Below, one piece after another: positions 7,854 to 16,240 of a DNA stretch of 64,000 nt (its first letter is position 1; each line of letters begins with the position of its first letter). The stretch is taken from positions 62,001 through 126,000 of the forward strand of contig NZ_CALGPC010000006.1 of the NCBI RefSeq assembly GCF_937960835.1, written 5' to 3'. The stretch is from an uncultured Ferrovibrio sp. (GTDB lineage Bacteria; Pseudomonadota; Alphaproteobacteria; Ferrovibrionales; Ferrovibrionaceae). The translations under genes were made by a program, and so were the position numbers. Under the pieces are notes generated by a model. That model saw nothing but the letters and a program-made list of their open reading frames with translations, had not been told where the DNA came from and did not search any database.

Positions 7854-8207
7854 ATGGGCCGCCTGAGCACCCATGTGCTGGATACGATGCATGGCAAGCC
7901 GGCCGCTGGCGTAAAGATCGAGCTCTATGCGCTGGAGGGCGAAGCGCGCCGGCTGATCAAGCGCGCCGTTACCAATGCCGATGGGCGCACCGATGCGCCG
8001 CTTTTGATCGGCGAGGAATACAAGCCCGGCCGCTATGAGCTGGTATTCCATGTCGGCGCTTACTTTCGGGCAAAAGGCGTGGCCTTGCCCGAGCCGGCCT
8101 TCCTTGATGCCGTGCCGATCCGTTTTGCCATGGCCGAAGCCGACGGGCATTATCATGTGCCGCTGCTGGCCTCGCCCTGGAGCTTCTCGACCTATCGGGG
8201 ATCGTGA
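7854..8207 (+). CDS. uraH: 5-hydroxyisourate hydrolase (transthyretin-like)
   Basis: Hydrolyses 5-hydroxyisourate to OHCU. The protein is 117 residues with the transthyretin-related beta-sandwich fold, acting as a tetramer. Active-site residues are His7 (STHVLDT), Arg45 (GRTD) and His101 (YHVPLLASPWSFSTYRGS), ending in the invariant C-terminal tetrapeptide YRGS. There is no signal or peroxisomal-type extension, as expected for the bacterial enzyme. Its stop codon overlaps the guaD start region. Confidence 0.95.
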   Translation: MGRLSTHVLDTMHGKPAAGVKIELYALEGEARRLIKRAVTNADGRTDAPLLIGEEYKPGRYELVFHVGAYFRAKGVALPEPAFLDAVPIRFAMAEADGHYHVPLLASPWSFSTYRGS

Positions 8208-8680
8208 TGACCGATCATGCCGCCTTCATGCGCCGCGCCATTGCCCTGAGCCGCGAGCATATGGAGGCCGGCCATGGCGGTCCTTTCGGCGCGGTGGTCG
8301 TGCATGAAGGGAGGATCGTCGGCGAAGGCTGGAACCAGGTGACCGGCGCGAACGATCCGACCGCCCATGCGGAAGTCGTGGCGATCCGCGCTGCCTGCCA
8401 GGCTCTGGGCCGCTTTGATCTGCGCGGCGCGACGATCTACACAAGCTGCGAGCCCTGCCCGATGTGCCTGGCGGCGGCCTATTGGGCGCGGGTGGACAGG
8501 CTTTATTACGCCAATACGCAGGAGGATGCGGCGGCGATCGATTTCGACGACGCCTTCCTCTACCGCGAACTGGCGCTACCGATGGCAAAGCGCAGCCTGA
8601 AATGCGAGCAGATCCTGCGCGACGAGGCGCTGGAGGTCTTCAAGGCCTGGACGGCAAAGCCGGACAAGGTGCCGTATTGA
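8207..8680 (+). CDS. guaD: Guanine deaminase (cytidine-deaminase-fold, GuaD type)
   Basis: A 157-residue CDA-fold zinc deaminase. The zinc ligands are His54 (with proton shuttle Glu56, HAEV) and Cys84 and Cys87 (SCEPCPMC). The tail AAAIDFDDAFLYREL resembles Bacillus subtilis GuaD more than tRNA adenosine deaminase TadA, and the purine-catabolic neighbours agree. It makes xanthine from guanine; the xanthine dehydrogenase needed next is not in this window. The start is ATG 8207, preceded by GGGG; a GTG directly before it, overlapping the uraH stop, could also initiate. Confidence 0.88.
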   Translation: MTDHAAFMRRAIALSREHMEAGHGGPFGAVVVHEGRIVGEGWNQVTGANDPTAHAEVVAIRAACQALGRFDLRGATIYTSCEPCPMCLAAAYWARVDRLYYANTQEDAAAIDFDDAFLYRELALPMAKRSLKCEQILRDEALEVFKAWTAKPDKVPY

Positions 8681-8760
8681 GAGTGGGCGAGGCGGATGCA
8701 TGTTCCGTTCGCCCGGCTGCCTTCTCTCGCCTGATTTGATCGTCATGGCACGCTTCAGGT

Positions 8761-8792
8761 GCTCGGGCCCATCAATGCTTTTTGGCCCGAGC
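8761..8792. terminator. Hairpin between convergent guaD and puuD
   Basis: The perfect 9-base arms GCTCGGGCC and GGCCCGAGC enclose a 14-base loop containing TTTTT. It lies about 80 bases after guaD and 85 bases beyond the puuD stop, a position suited to ending both transcripts. There is no clear T-run after the stem, so the terminator call is tentative. Confidence 0.4.
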
Positions 8793-8813
8793 CTGACATC
8801 GTAATCGCCCGTC

Positions 8814-8836
8814 ACGCCCGGGCTTGACCCGGGCGT
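8814..8836. repeat. Intergenic palindromic element, second copy
   Basis: The arms ACGCCCGGG and CCCGGGCGT enclose a CTTGA loop. Read on the other strand, the core CCGGGTCAAGCCCGG is identical to the core of the element at 2160-2182. Like that copy it lies between convergent genes. Confidence 0.55.
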
Positions 8837-8876
8837 CTTGTACCGAATGGAAAAAGACCGCGGGTAACGCGCAGCC

Positions 8877-10064
8877 CTAATCCAGCTTCGCGCCGGCGGT
8901 GATCCAGGCGCCGAGCATCTGGCGCTCCTCCTCGGTGATCTCGGTGATGTTGCCGGGCGGCATGGCTTCGGTGCGCACGGCCTGCTGGTTGATCAGCGCG
9001 GCGAAGCGGCGCAACTGTTCGGGCGTTTCCAACATCACGCCTTTCGGTGCCTCGGCAATGCCGTCAAAGGTCGGCCGTGCGGCATGGCAGGCGGTGCAGC
9101 GCGCCGCCACGATGCGCTGCGCATCCTCGACGCCGACATTGCCGGCATGGGCGCTGCGGCGCGGATCCCACTGAGTGAAGAAGACGAGGCCGACCACCAG
9201 CAGGAAGGCGATGACGAGGAACTCGTAGCGCTGGCCGCGGCCCTGGTTCTTCAGGTTGAAGAAATGCCGCACCAGACCGCCGATGATCATCACCACGGCC
9301 AGGATCACCCAGCCATAAGGATGGCCGTAGGTCACCGGGTAATGGTTGCTGATCATGGCGAACAGCACCGGCAGGGTCAGGTAGTTGTTGTGCAGCGAAC
9401 GCTGCTTGGCCTGCTTGCCATAGACCGGGTCCGGCGTCTGGCCGGCCAGCATCTGGGCCACGGCCTTCTTCTGGTTCGGAATGATCACATGGGCGACATT
9501 GGCCGTCATGATCGTGCCGATCAGCGCGCCGACATGCAGATAGGCGGCACGGGCTGAGAAGACCTGCGCATAGCCATAGGCGGCGGCTACCAGCAGAACG
9601 AATCCGACCATGGCCAGGGCTGCATCGTTCTTGCCCAGCGGCGATTTGCACAGCCGGTCGTAGAGCAGCCAGCCAAGGATCAGCGAGCCGACGCTGATGC
9701 CAATCGCCTGCCATTGCGCGAGCGGCAGCACCTTGCTGTCGATCAGATAGAGATCGGCGCCGGCGTAATACAGCACGCCCAGCAGGAAGAAGCCCGACAG
9801 CCAGGTGAAGTAGGACTCGTATTTGAACCAGTGCAGTTCCTTGGGCAGCTGCGGCGGAGCGACCGCGTATTTCTCGGTGAAGTAAAAGCCGCCACCGTGG
9901 ATCATCCAGGTCTCGCCCAGCACGCCGGGCTTGGTGTGCTCGCTCTTGCGCAGCGAATTGTCGAGCCAGATGAAAAAAAAGGACGAGCCGATCCAGGCGA
10001 TGCCAAAGATCAGGTGCATCCAGCGCAGCACCAGATTGAGCCATTCAAGGGCAAGATCGGTCAT
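8877..10064 (-). CDS. puuD: Membrane urate hydroxylase PuuD with C-terminal cytochrome c domain
   Basis: Oxidises urate to 5-hydroxyisourate at the inner membrane, replacing soluble uricase. The protein is 395 residues. About eight hydrophobic helices form the urate oxidase N-terminal domain, with conserved segments LRWMHLIFGIAWIGSSFFFIWLD and IHGGGFYFTEKY. A C-terminal domain carries the haem-c motif CTACH at residues 323-327 and a distal Met in EAMPPGN, the cytochrome c arrangement that passes electrons to the respiratory chain instead of making peroxide. I placed the start at ATG 10064 (MTDLALEW) since earlier in-frame codons lack membrane or signal character. It converges on guaD. Confidence 0.93.
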   Translation of the reverse strand: MTDLALEWLNLVLRWMHLIFGIAWIGSSFFFIWLDNSLRKSEHTKPGVLGETWMIHGGGFYFTEKYAVAPPQLPKELHWFKYESYFTWLSGFFLLGVLYYAGADLYLIDSKVLPLAQWQAIGISVGSLILGWLLYDRLCKSPLGKNDAALAMVGFVLLVAAAYGYAQVFSARAAYLHVGALIGTIMTANVAHVIIPNQKKAVAQMLAGQTPDPVYGKQAKQRSLHNNYLTLPVLFAMISNHYPVTYGHPYGWVILAVVMIIGGLVRHFFNLKNQGRGQRYEFLVIAFLLVVGLVFFTQWDPRRSAHAGNVGVEDAQRIVAARCTACHAARPTFDGIAEAPKGVMLETPEQLRRFAALINQQAVRTEAMPPGNITEITEEERQMLGAWITAGAKLD

Positions 10065-10179
10065 GTAGGCGAAAACTCCGGGCAGGCAAAAGGCGCGTGA
10101 AGCGCAATCAGCCGTAAAGCCGGTCAGCAGAATCGTCAACCGGAATTGTGTGCGATTTGATGCAGACGCTGATGCCTGG

Positions 10180-10737
10180 TCAGTTCAGCCGCGGCGGCGG
10201 CGCCGGTTCCAGCTCGGCCAGAATCGCGCGAACGCTATCGAGATGCGGATTGATCTGCAGCGCGGCGTTGAAGGCGCTGGCCGCTGCCGCCTTCTCGCCG
10301 CAGCGCAGGCAGATCTGGGCGAAGCCGCAGATGGCGCCGAAATGGCGCGGTTCCAGCGCCAGGGTGCGGCGGATATCCTCCAGGCTCTCGGCGTCGCGGC
10401 GGGTGAGGTAATAAAGCGTCGCGCGCTTGTTCCAGGCCTCAGCCCAGTCCGGCGCCTCGCGCACGAGTGCATCGAGCAGGGTCTCGGCTTCGGAAAAACG
10501 CCGGCGCGCGATGGCCGAGATCGCCCGCTGCATGCGCGCCTCCAGCGCCGGATCGTCATGGGCGGTCCACAGCGCCCAGATATCGTCCTCGATTTCCTCC
10601 GGCGGGCGCGGCGGCTTGGCCGATTGCAGCGCGCTGAAGAGCGGCGCTAAGCGGTCGGACGGTAAGGCGCCGGCAACCACCGGCGGCGCTGGCGCCGTCA
10701 GGATCAGTTTCAGCACATCGGAAACGGGCAGATTCAT
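10180..10737 (-). CDS. Tetratricopeptide-repeat protein of unknown role
   Basis: The protein is 185 residues with no signal peptide. Residues from about 70 onward form tandem helical hairpins of TPR type, for example RRFSEAETLLDALVREAPDWAEAWNKRATLYYLTRRDAESLEDIRRTLALEPRH. The final unit runs to ALQINPHLDSVRAILAELE, followed by a proline-rich end. TPRs bind partner proteins, but no partner is evident. I prefer ATG 10737, preceded by GGGGG, over ATG 10758. It is divergent from the histidine phosphatase and unrelated by family to the purine and phn clusters on either side. Confidence 0.8.
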   Translation of the reverse strand: MNLPVSDVLKLILTAPAPPVVAGALPSDRLAPLFSALQSAKPPRPPEEIEDDIWALWTAHDDPALEARMQRAISAIARRRFSEAETLLDALVREAPDWAEAWNKRATLYYLTRRDAESLEDIRRTLALEPRHFGAICGFAQICLRCGEKAAAASAFNAALQINPHLDSVRAILAELEPAPPPRLN

Positions 10738-10849
10738 TGCAGGCCCCCATTCCGTCATCTTAAGCCGCTGCTCGGTCAGCCCTGGGCGGCTGGAGCGGAT
10801 GCTCTATGACTTAGGACTTAGTACGAATGCGCGGGCTGGCGAGGTGAGC

Positions 10850-11407
10850 GTGCGGCGTCTGATCCACTGTGTCGTCGTTTTGTTGCTGTGGCCCATCTGC
10901 CCGGCGGTGGCCAGTGACGACGGTAGTTTATGGCAGGCCTTGCGTGAGCGGCGTGCCGCGGCGCTGATCCGCCATGCGGAAGCGCCAGGAATCGGCGATC
11001 CACCCGGCTTTCGGCTGGATGACTGCAGCACGCAACGCAATCTGTCCGAGGCCGGCCGCAATCAGGCGCGCCGCTTCGGCAATGAATTCCGCCGCAACGG
11101 CGTCGATGCGGCCCTGGTGCTGAGCAGCGCCTGGTGCCGGGCCCAGGATACCGCGCGGCTGCTGGATCTCGGCCGCGTCGAGGTTGCGCCCGCGCTCGCC
11201 TCGCTGCATGGCCGTCCGGAGCGCCGCGCGGCGCAGATGGCAGAGCTGCGCGCCCTGATTCACAGCCTGCCGGAAGACCGGCCGGTAATCCTCATTTCGC
11301 ATCACGCGACGATTGGCGCCTTCACTGAGGCTTATCCGCAGAATGGCGAAGCCATCGTCATCGACCGGCGCAGCCTTGCTGTGCTGGGCCGCCTGCGGGT
11401 GCCGTAA
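10850..11407 (+). CDS. Exported histidine phosphatase-family protein
   Basis: About 185 residues. The chosen GTG start gives a clear signal peptide, VRRLIHCVVVLLLWPICPAVA, with cleavage expected after AVA, and GAGGTGAGC is a well-spaced ribosome site. The phosphohistidine motif is ALIRHAEAPG, the group signature DDCSTQRNLSEAGRNQAR follows, and the second catalytic His is in LISHHATIGAFT. These match periplasmic members of histidine phosphatase branch 1, which remove phosphate from unknown small substrates. A periplasmic phosphatase beside a phosphonate cluster could supply phosphate, but the gene is separated from phn by phnF on the opposite strand. Confidence 0.82.
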   Translation: MRRLIHCVVVLLLWPICPAVASDDGSLWQALRERRAAALIRHAEAPGIGDPPGFRLDDCSTQRNLSEAGRNQARRFGNEFRRNGVDAALVLSSAWCRAQDTARLLDLGRVEVAPALASLHGRPERRAAQMAELRALIHSLPEDRPVILISHHATIGAFTEAYPQNGEAIVIDRRSLAVLGRLRVP

Positions 11408-11440
11408 GCCCAGGCCAGATCAGGGTTCATCGGGGCCAGA

Positions 11441-12196
11441 TCAAGCCAGATATTCGATGCTGAGCGTGATGTGGTCGGCGGCGAAACGCGCGCGGACGAA
11501 TTCCACCGGCTTACCGCGCGGATCGACATTGACGGTTTCGCTGACCAGAACGGGACGCGTGCGCGGCAGTTGCAGCAGACGTGCGTCGCTGGCAGAGATC
11601 AGCTTCGCCGCGATCCGCGTGGTGCGCCGGGAATAATCCGCTACCCCGCCAAGCTTCATCGCGCCGGTGATCGAGCCCGCGCGTCGGAACAACTCGGGCA
11701 TGTCGGGGAAGCGATCGACGGTGAAATAATGACTGCTGACGCTAACTGGCTTGTCGTCCGCCCTGTTGCGCGTCTCAAGCTGCCAGACCGGCGCGCCGGT
11801 GGGGATGCCAAGTGCGCGGGCAATGTCGCCCGGCGCAGGCACGGTTTCGGCAAATATCAATTCACGCATCGGCTTCTTCTGCCTGGTCAGCAGGTTCTCG
11901 GTGAAGCGCGTGCGCGGCCCGAGCGCATAATCGAGCGAGCTTTCGGCGACGAACATGCCACGGCCCTGCTCGATGCTGACCAGGCCATGCTCGGCCAGCC
12001 GGTTCATCGCCTGCCGGACGGTATGGCGGTTGACGCCGAATTGGCGGGCAAGCTGCTTCTCGGTCGGCAATTGCGTGCCGGGCTTGTAGTCGCCGCGACG
12101 GATCGCCTGTTCGAGATTGGCCGCGATCTGCCGCCAGACGGTAAGTCCGCTGCCACGCTCGATCTTGCCAATGTCCGATGCGCTGTCGCCGGTCAC
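11441..12196 (-). CDS. phnF: Phosphonate-utilisation regulator PhnF (GntR/HutC family)
   Basis: The protein is 251 residues. The N-terminal winged helix runs from about residue 18 to 85 (QIAANLEQAIRRGDYKPGTQLPTEKQLARQFGVNRHTVRQAMNRLAEHG). A UTRA ligand domain spans residues 100-245 and ends in the typical FVRARFAADHITLSIEYL. This is the HutC subfamily, and PhnF is the member found beside C-P lyase genes. It is divergent from phnG, and the shared 142-base promoter contains GTCTAGAC, an exact match to the HutC operator pattern GT-x-TA-x-AC. It is therefore probably a repressor of phnGHIJKLMN released by a phosphonate-derived ligand. Confidence 0.9.
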   Translation of the reverse strand: MTGDSASDIGKIERGSGLTVWRQIAANLEQAIRRGDYKPGTQLPTEKQLARQFGVNRHTVRQAMNRLAEHGLVSIEQGRGMFVAESSLDYALGPRTRFTENLLTRQKKPMRELIFAETVPAPGDIARALGIPTGAPVWQLETRNRADDKPVSVSSHYFTVDRFPDMPELFRRAGSITGAMKLGGVADYSRRTTRIAAKLISASDARLLQLPRTRPVLVSETVNVDPRGKPVEFVRARFAADHITLSIEYLA

Positions 12197-12300
12197 GTCG
12201 ATGCCTGCTCGTTCTTAAAACGACTGTCGAAGCCGATTGTCATAAAAACTTCCCCAAATGCTGGCTTGATAAGATCCGGATCAGGGATTAGACATATAGA

Positions 12301-12310
12301 TGTCTAGACA
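12301..12310. promoter_or_regulatory. Candidate PhnF operator upstream of phnG
   Basis: The perfect palindrome TGTCTAGACA contains GTCTAGAC, which fits the HutC-family consensus GT-x-TA-x-AC. Further TAGAC half-sites flank it at about 12289 and 12315. A possible -35 (TTGATA, about 12267) with TAGACA 17 bases on would put the operator over the -10 region. The site is 29 bases before the phnG start. Confidence 0.65.
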
Positions 12311-12338
12311 AATTTAGACGAATGTGCAAGAGGTCCAG

Positions 12339-12818
12339 ATGACCGCAGCCCTTTCTCCAGACGATCCAGCCATTACTGCGCGGCAGCGCCGGCTTGCCAT
12401 TCTGGCGCGGACTGACGCCACCGCCCTGCAGCAAGCCTGGGACGGGCTGGCGGAGAAGCCGCGCTACCGCCATCTCAAGGTGCCGGAGACGGGACTGGTG
12501 ATGGTGCGGGCCCGCGCCGGCGGCGTTGGGCAGCGCTTTAATCTGGGCGAGATGACGGTGACGCGCTGCGTCGTCGCCGTGGAAGCGGCTGGCCGGGAAT
12601 TGATGGGCGTGGGCTACGTGCAGGGCCGCGATGCCCGCAAGGCGGAGCTGGTGGCTTTGTTCGACGCGCTGGCGCTCGATCCGGCCCATGCGCCGAAGAT
12701 CGAGGCCGACCTGATCGTGCCGGCGCAGAAGCTGTTGGCCGAGAAGCGGCAGAAACGCGCGGAGAAAGTCGCCGCCACCAAGGTTGATTTCTTCACCCTC
12801 GTGCGCGGGGAGGGCTGA
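12339..12818 (+). CDS. phnG: C-P lyase subunit PhnG
   Basis: The protein is 159 residues. PhnG is part of the PhnGHIJ core complex, which acts with PhnI in displacing adenine from ATP to form a ribose-1-phosphonate triphosphate. Family blocks visible here are RQRRLAILARTDATAL, GLVMVRARAGGVGQRFNLGEMTVTRC and GYVQGRDARKAELVALFDAL. The ATG at 12339 follows AGAGG by five bases and is preferred to an in-frame ATG 15 bases earlier. It is the first gene of a tightly packed operon under the PhnF-type operator. Confidence 0.95.
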   Translation: MTAALSPDDPAITARQRRLAILARTDATALQQAWDGLAEKPRYRHLKVPETGLVMVRARAGGVGQRFNLGEMTVTRCVVAVEAAGRELMGVGYVQGRDARKAELVALFDALALDPAHAPKIEADLIVPAQKLLAEKRQKRAEKVAATKVDFFTLVRGEG

Positions 12819-12820
12819 GC

Positions 12821-13447
12821 ATGACCATGCTGTCATCAGCACCTTCATCATCCGCCCCGCCTGCAGGATTCAGCGATCCGGTGCAGCAAAGCCAGGCAAG
12901 CTTCCGCGCGCTTCTGGATGCGATGGCGCGGCCTGGCCGCATTGCCAGCATCGCCGGCGACATTGGCCGTCCTGATGGCGTGACGCAGGCCCTGGCGGCT
13001 GCCGCATTGACCTTATGCGATCTGGATACGCCGGTCTGGCTCGGGCCCGGCTTCGATACGCCTGCCCTGAAGAACTGGCTGCGGTTCCATACCGGCGCGC
13101 CGGTTGTCGCGCAGGCGGGTGCGGCGCAATTCGCACTGCTCAATGCCGGCCAGCCTCTGCCCAACCTGGAAAATTTTGCTCAGGGCAGCGACGAAGCGCC
13201 GGAGAAGGGTGCCACGCTGCTGATCCAGGTTGCGACGCTGCAAGGAAAAACCGCGATGCAATGGCGCGGACCGGGCATCAAGGACGGCGTCGCCATGCCG
13301 CCCTGCGGTCTGCCAATGGCGTTCTGGCAACAGCGCGCGGCGCTGAGCGCGGCCTTTCCGCGCGGCCTCGACCTTTATCTGTGCTGCAGCACTGACCTGA
13401 TCGGCCTGCCGCGCAGCACGGCGATCACCTTCGCGACGGAGGCCTGA
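12821..13447 (+). CDS. phnH: C-P lyase subunit PhnH
   Basis: The protein is 208 residues, a core-complex component with a PLP-transferase-like fold but no cofactor. Recognisable segments are GFSDPVQQSQASFRALLDAMARPGRI near the start, TLCDLDTPVWLGP, and PRGLDLYLCCSTDLIGLPRSTAI near the end. It begins two bases after the phnG stop and ends one base before phnI, so translation is probably coupled. Confidence 0.95.
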   Translation: MTMLSSAPSSSAPPAGFSDPVQQSQASFRALLDAMARPGRIASIAGDIGRPDGVTQALAAAALTLCDLDTPVWLGPGFDTPALKNWLRFHTGAPVVAQAGAAQFALLNAGQPLPNLENFAQGSDEAPEKGATLLIQVATLQGKTAMQWRGPGIKDGVAMPPCGLPMAFWQQRAALSAAFPRGLDLYLCCSTDLIGLPRSTAITFATEA

Positions 13448-13448
13448 C

Positions 13449-14552
13449 ATGTATGTGGCCGTCAAAGGCGGCGAAGCCGCCATCGAGAACGCCCATAAGC
13501 TTCTGGCTGAGGACCGCCGCGGCGATCCCGATGTACCGGAACTGACGGTTGCGCAGATCCGCGAGCAGCTAAGCCTCGCGGTCGACCGCGTGATGACGGA
13601 AGGCTCTGTCTACGATCCCGATCTGGCGGCGCTGGCGCTGAAACAGGCGCGCGGCGATCAGGTGGAGGCGATCTTTCTTCTGCGCGCCTATCGCACGACC
13701 CTGCCGCGTTTCGCCGTGTCCAAGCCGATCGATACGGCCAGAATGCAGGTATCGCGGCGGATTTCCTCCTGCTTCAAGGACATGCCGGGCGGTCAGTTGC
13801 TGGGGCCGACCTTCGACTACACTCACCGCCTGCTGGATTTCAGCCTGCTGGCTAAGGGCGAGGCGCCGCAGGCGGAGGGAAACGGCGGCAGTGTTGCGGA
13901 TGCGTTGCCGCAGGTGGTCGATCTTTTGAATGCCGAAGGGCTGATCGAGCAGGAAAAGCCCGATCCGGATGACGCGCCGGTCGGCGATCTGACGCGTGAG
14001 CCGCTGCTGCTGCCCGCCGGGCGCGATGTCAGGCTGCAGAATCTGGCGCGCGCTGATGAGGGCTATCTGCTGGCGCTCGGCTATTCGACGCAGCGCGGCT
14101 ATGCGCGGTCGCATCCTTTCGTCGGCGAAATCCGCTCGGGCGAGGTTTCGGTTGAGATCGACGTGCCGGAACTCGGCTTCAGCGTCGATATCGGCGATAT
14201 CACCGTTACCGAATGCCAGATGGTGAACCAGTTCCGGGGGTCCAAAACCGAGCCGCCGAAATTCACCCGCGGCTATGGCCTGAGCTTCGGCTATGCCGAG
14301 CGCAAGGCGATGGCGATGGCGCTGGTCGATCGCGCTTTGCGGGCCGAGGAATTGGGCGAGGACGTGACCGCGCCGGCGCAGGATCAGGAATTTGTGCTGT
14401 ATCACGCCGACAACGTGGAAGCCTCGGGCTTCGTGCAGCATCTGAAACTGCCGCATCATGTCGATTTCCAGTCGGAACTGACCCTGGTGCGCACCATGCG
14501 GGCGGAGATTGCGGCCGAGCGCGAGGAAGCGCTTCGGGAGGCGGCGCAATGA
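13449..14552 (+). CDS. phnI: C-P lyase subunit PhnI (nucleosidase component)
   Basis: The protein is 367 residues, the family length. PhnI has nucleosidase activity and, with PhnG, H and L, couples phosphonate to ribose with release of adenine. It starts MYVAVKGGEAAIENAHKLL, the conserved opening, and contains ARMQVSRRISSCFKDMPGGQLLGPTFDYTHRLLDF and a later ECQMVNQFRGSKTEPPKFTRGYGL block. Its TGA overlaps the phnJ ATG by the ATGA arrangement. Confidence 0.97.
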   Translation: MYVAVKGGEAAIENAHKLLAEDRRGDPDVPELTVAQIREQLSLAVDRVMTEGSVYDPDLAALALKQARGDQVEAIFLLRAYRTTLPRFAVSKPIDTARMQVSRRISSCFKDMPGGQLLGPTFDYTHRLLDFSLLAKGEAPQAEGNGGSVADALPQVVDLLNAEGLIEQEKPDPDDAPVGDLTREPLLLPAGRDVRLQNLARADEGYLLALGYSTQRGYARSHPFVGEIRSGEVSVEIDVPELGFSVDIGDITVTECQMVNQFRGSKTEPPKFTRGYGLSFGYAERKAMAMALVDRALRAEELGEDVTAPAQDQEFVLYHADNVEASGFVQHLKLPHHVDFQSELTLVRTMRAEIAAEREEALREAAQ

Positions 14553-15460
14553 CGATTCAGCAGAGCTACGCGGCAACGGCGACCGTGGCAGGATACAACT
14601 TCGCCTTTCTGGACGAGCAGACCAAGCGGATGATCCGACGCGCCATTTTGAAGGCCGTCGCGATTCCGGGCTATCAGGTGCCGTTCGGCAGCCGTGAAAT
14701 GCCGTTGCCCTATGGCTGGGGCACCGGTGGCATGCAGGTGACGGCCGCGGTGATTGGCAAGAATGATGTGCTGAAGGTGATCGACCAGGGTGCCGACGAC
14801 ACCACCAACGCCGTCTCGATCCGCCGCTTCTTCACCCGCATGACCGGTGTAGCGACGACGGAAAAGACCCGCGAGGCGACACTTATCCAGACGCGCCACC
14901 GCGTGCCGGAAATGCCGCTGACGGAAAATCAGATCCTCGTCTATCAGGTGCCGATCCCGGAGCCCCTGCGCTGGCTGGAGCCGCGCGAAAGCGAAACGCG
15001 CAAGATGCATGCCCTGAGCGAATACGGCGTCATGCATGTGAAGCTGTATGAGGATATATCACGGCATGGCCATATCTCGACCGCTTACGATTATCCGGTG
15101 ATGGTGAATGGCCGCTATCTGATGCGCTGCTCGCCGATCCCGAAATTCGATACGCCGAAGCTGCATATGAACGCGGCGCTGCAATTGTTCGGTGCGGGGC
15201 GCGAGAAGCGCATCTATGCCGTGCCGCCCTATACGGAGGTCAAGCCGCTCGATTTCGAGGACCATCCCTTCCAGATCGAACGCTGGCCGGAGACCTGCGC
15301 ATTGTGCAACGCCGAAGACAGCTTCCTCGACGAGGTGATTCTCGACGACAGGGGCGGGCGGATGTTCGTCTGCTCGGATACCGATTATTGCAGCGAACGC
15401 CAGGCTGCCGGACATCGCGGCCGCATGGCGGCGCCCTACAAGGAAGAGGCGGCACAATGA
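14549..15460 (+). CDS. phnJ: C-P lyase catalytic subunit PhnJ (radical SAM)
   Basis: Cleaves the carbon-phosphorus bond by radical SAM chemistry, releasing an alkane and ribose-1,2-cyclic phosphate-5-phosphate. The protein is 303 residues. The iron-sulfur and catalytic cysteines are 250, 253, 275 and 281 (CALCN, FVCSDTDYC), with the same 3-22-6 spacing as Cys241/244/266/272 of the E. coli enzyme. The N-terminal YNFAFLDEQTKRMIRRAILKA and GWGTGGMQVT, which carries the glycyl-radical-type glycine, are conserved. The true start is the ATG overlapping the phnI stop; the frame is open further upstream but only as a shadow of phnI. Confidence 0.97.
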   Translation: MTIQQSYAATATVAGYNFAFLDEQTKRMIRRAILKAVAIPGYQVPFGSREMPLPYGWGTGGMQVTAAVIGKNDVLKVIDQGADDTTNAVSIRRFFTRMTGVATTEKTREATLIQTRHRVPEMPLTENQILVYQVPIPEPLRWLEPRESETRKMHALSEYGVMHVKLYEDISRHGHISTAYDYPVMVNGRYLMRCSPIPKFDTPKLHMNAALQLFGAGREKRIYAVPPYTEVKPLDFEDHPFQIERWPETCALCNAEDSFLDEVILDDRGGRMFVCSDTDYCSERQAAGHRGRMAAPYKEEAAQ

Positions 15461-16233
15461 TCGACATGCCTTTGCTGAGCGTCGAGGGCTTGAGCAAGAG
15501 TTTCGGCCGCCAGGTGGCCTGCCGCGACATATCCTTCGAGCTCTGGCCCGGCGAGGTGCTGGGGATTGTCGGCGAGAGCGGCTCCGGCAAGTCGACTTTG
15601 CTCAATTGCATCGCCGGGCGGATCGCCGTCGATGGCGGCAAGATCCTCTACCGCACGGCAGCCGGCGACATCGTCGATCTTGCTACGGCGCTGGAATCGC
15701 GCAAGCGCCATCTGATGCGCACCGAATGGGGTTTCGTGCAGCAGCATGCCCGCGATGGTCTGCGCATGAATTTTTCAGCCGGCGCCAATATCGGCGAGCG
15801 GTTGATGGCGCTGGGCCGGAAGCATTACGGCAGCCTGCGCGACACGGCGCTGGAATGGATGGCGGCCGTCGAGATGCCGGGCGAGCGCATCGACGATCTG
15901 CCGCGCAGCTTTTCGGGCGGCATGCAGCAGCGCCTGCAGATCGCCCGCAACCTGGTGACCCGTCCGCGCATCGTGCTGATGGACGAGCCGACCGGCGGGC
16001 TGGATGTCTCCGTGCAGGCACGGCTGCTCGACCTGATCCGCCGGCTGGTGCAGGACTACAATGTCGCCGCCATCGTGGTGACGCACGATCTGGGCGTGGC
16101 GCGCCTGTTGGCGCATCGCCTGATGGTGATGCGCCATGGCGAAGTGGTCGAGACCGGCCTGACCGACCAGTTGCTGGACGATCCGCAGCATGCCTATACG
16201 CAGCTGCTGGTATCCTCCGTGCTCAGCGTGTGA
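15457..16233 (+). CDS. phnK: C-P lyase accessory ATP-binding protein PhnK
   Basis: The protein is 258 residues, an ABC-type ATPase domain that docks on the PhnGHIJ core rather than on a membrane permease. Walker A is GESGSGKST, the signature is SFSGGMQQRLQIARNLV and Walker B is IVLMDEPTGGLDVSVQARLLDL. The opening LLSVEGLSKSFGR and the insertion TEWGFVQQHARDGLRM are typical of PhnK. It overlaps phnJ by four bases. Confidence 0.95.
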   Translation: MIDMPLLSVEGLSKSFGRQVACRDISFELWPGEVLGIVGESGSGKSTLLNCIAGRIAVDGGKILYRTAAGDIVDLATALESRKRHLMRTEWGFVQQHARDGLRMNFSAGANIGERLMALGRKHYGSLRDTALEWMAAVEMPGERIDDLPRSFSGGMQQRLQIARNLVTRPRIVLMDEPTGGLDVSVQARLLDLIRRLVQDYNVAAIVVTHDLGVARLLAHRLMVMRHGEVVETGLTDQLLDDPQHAYTQLLVSSVLSV

Positions 16234-16240
16234 GGCTGCC

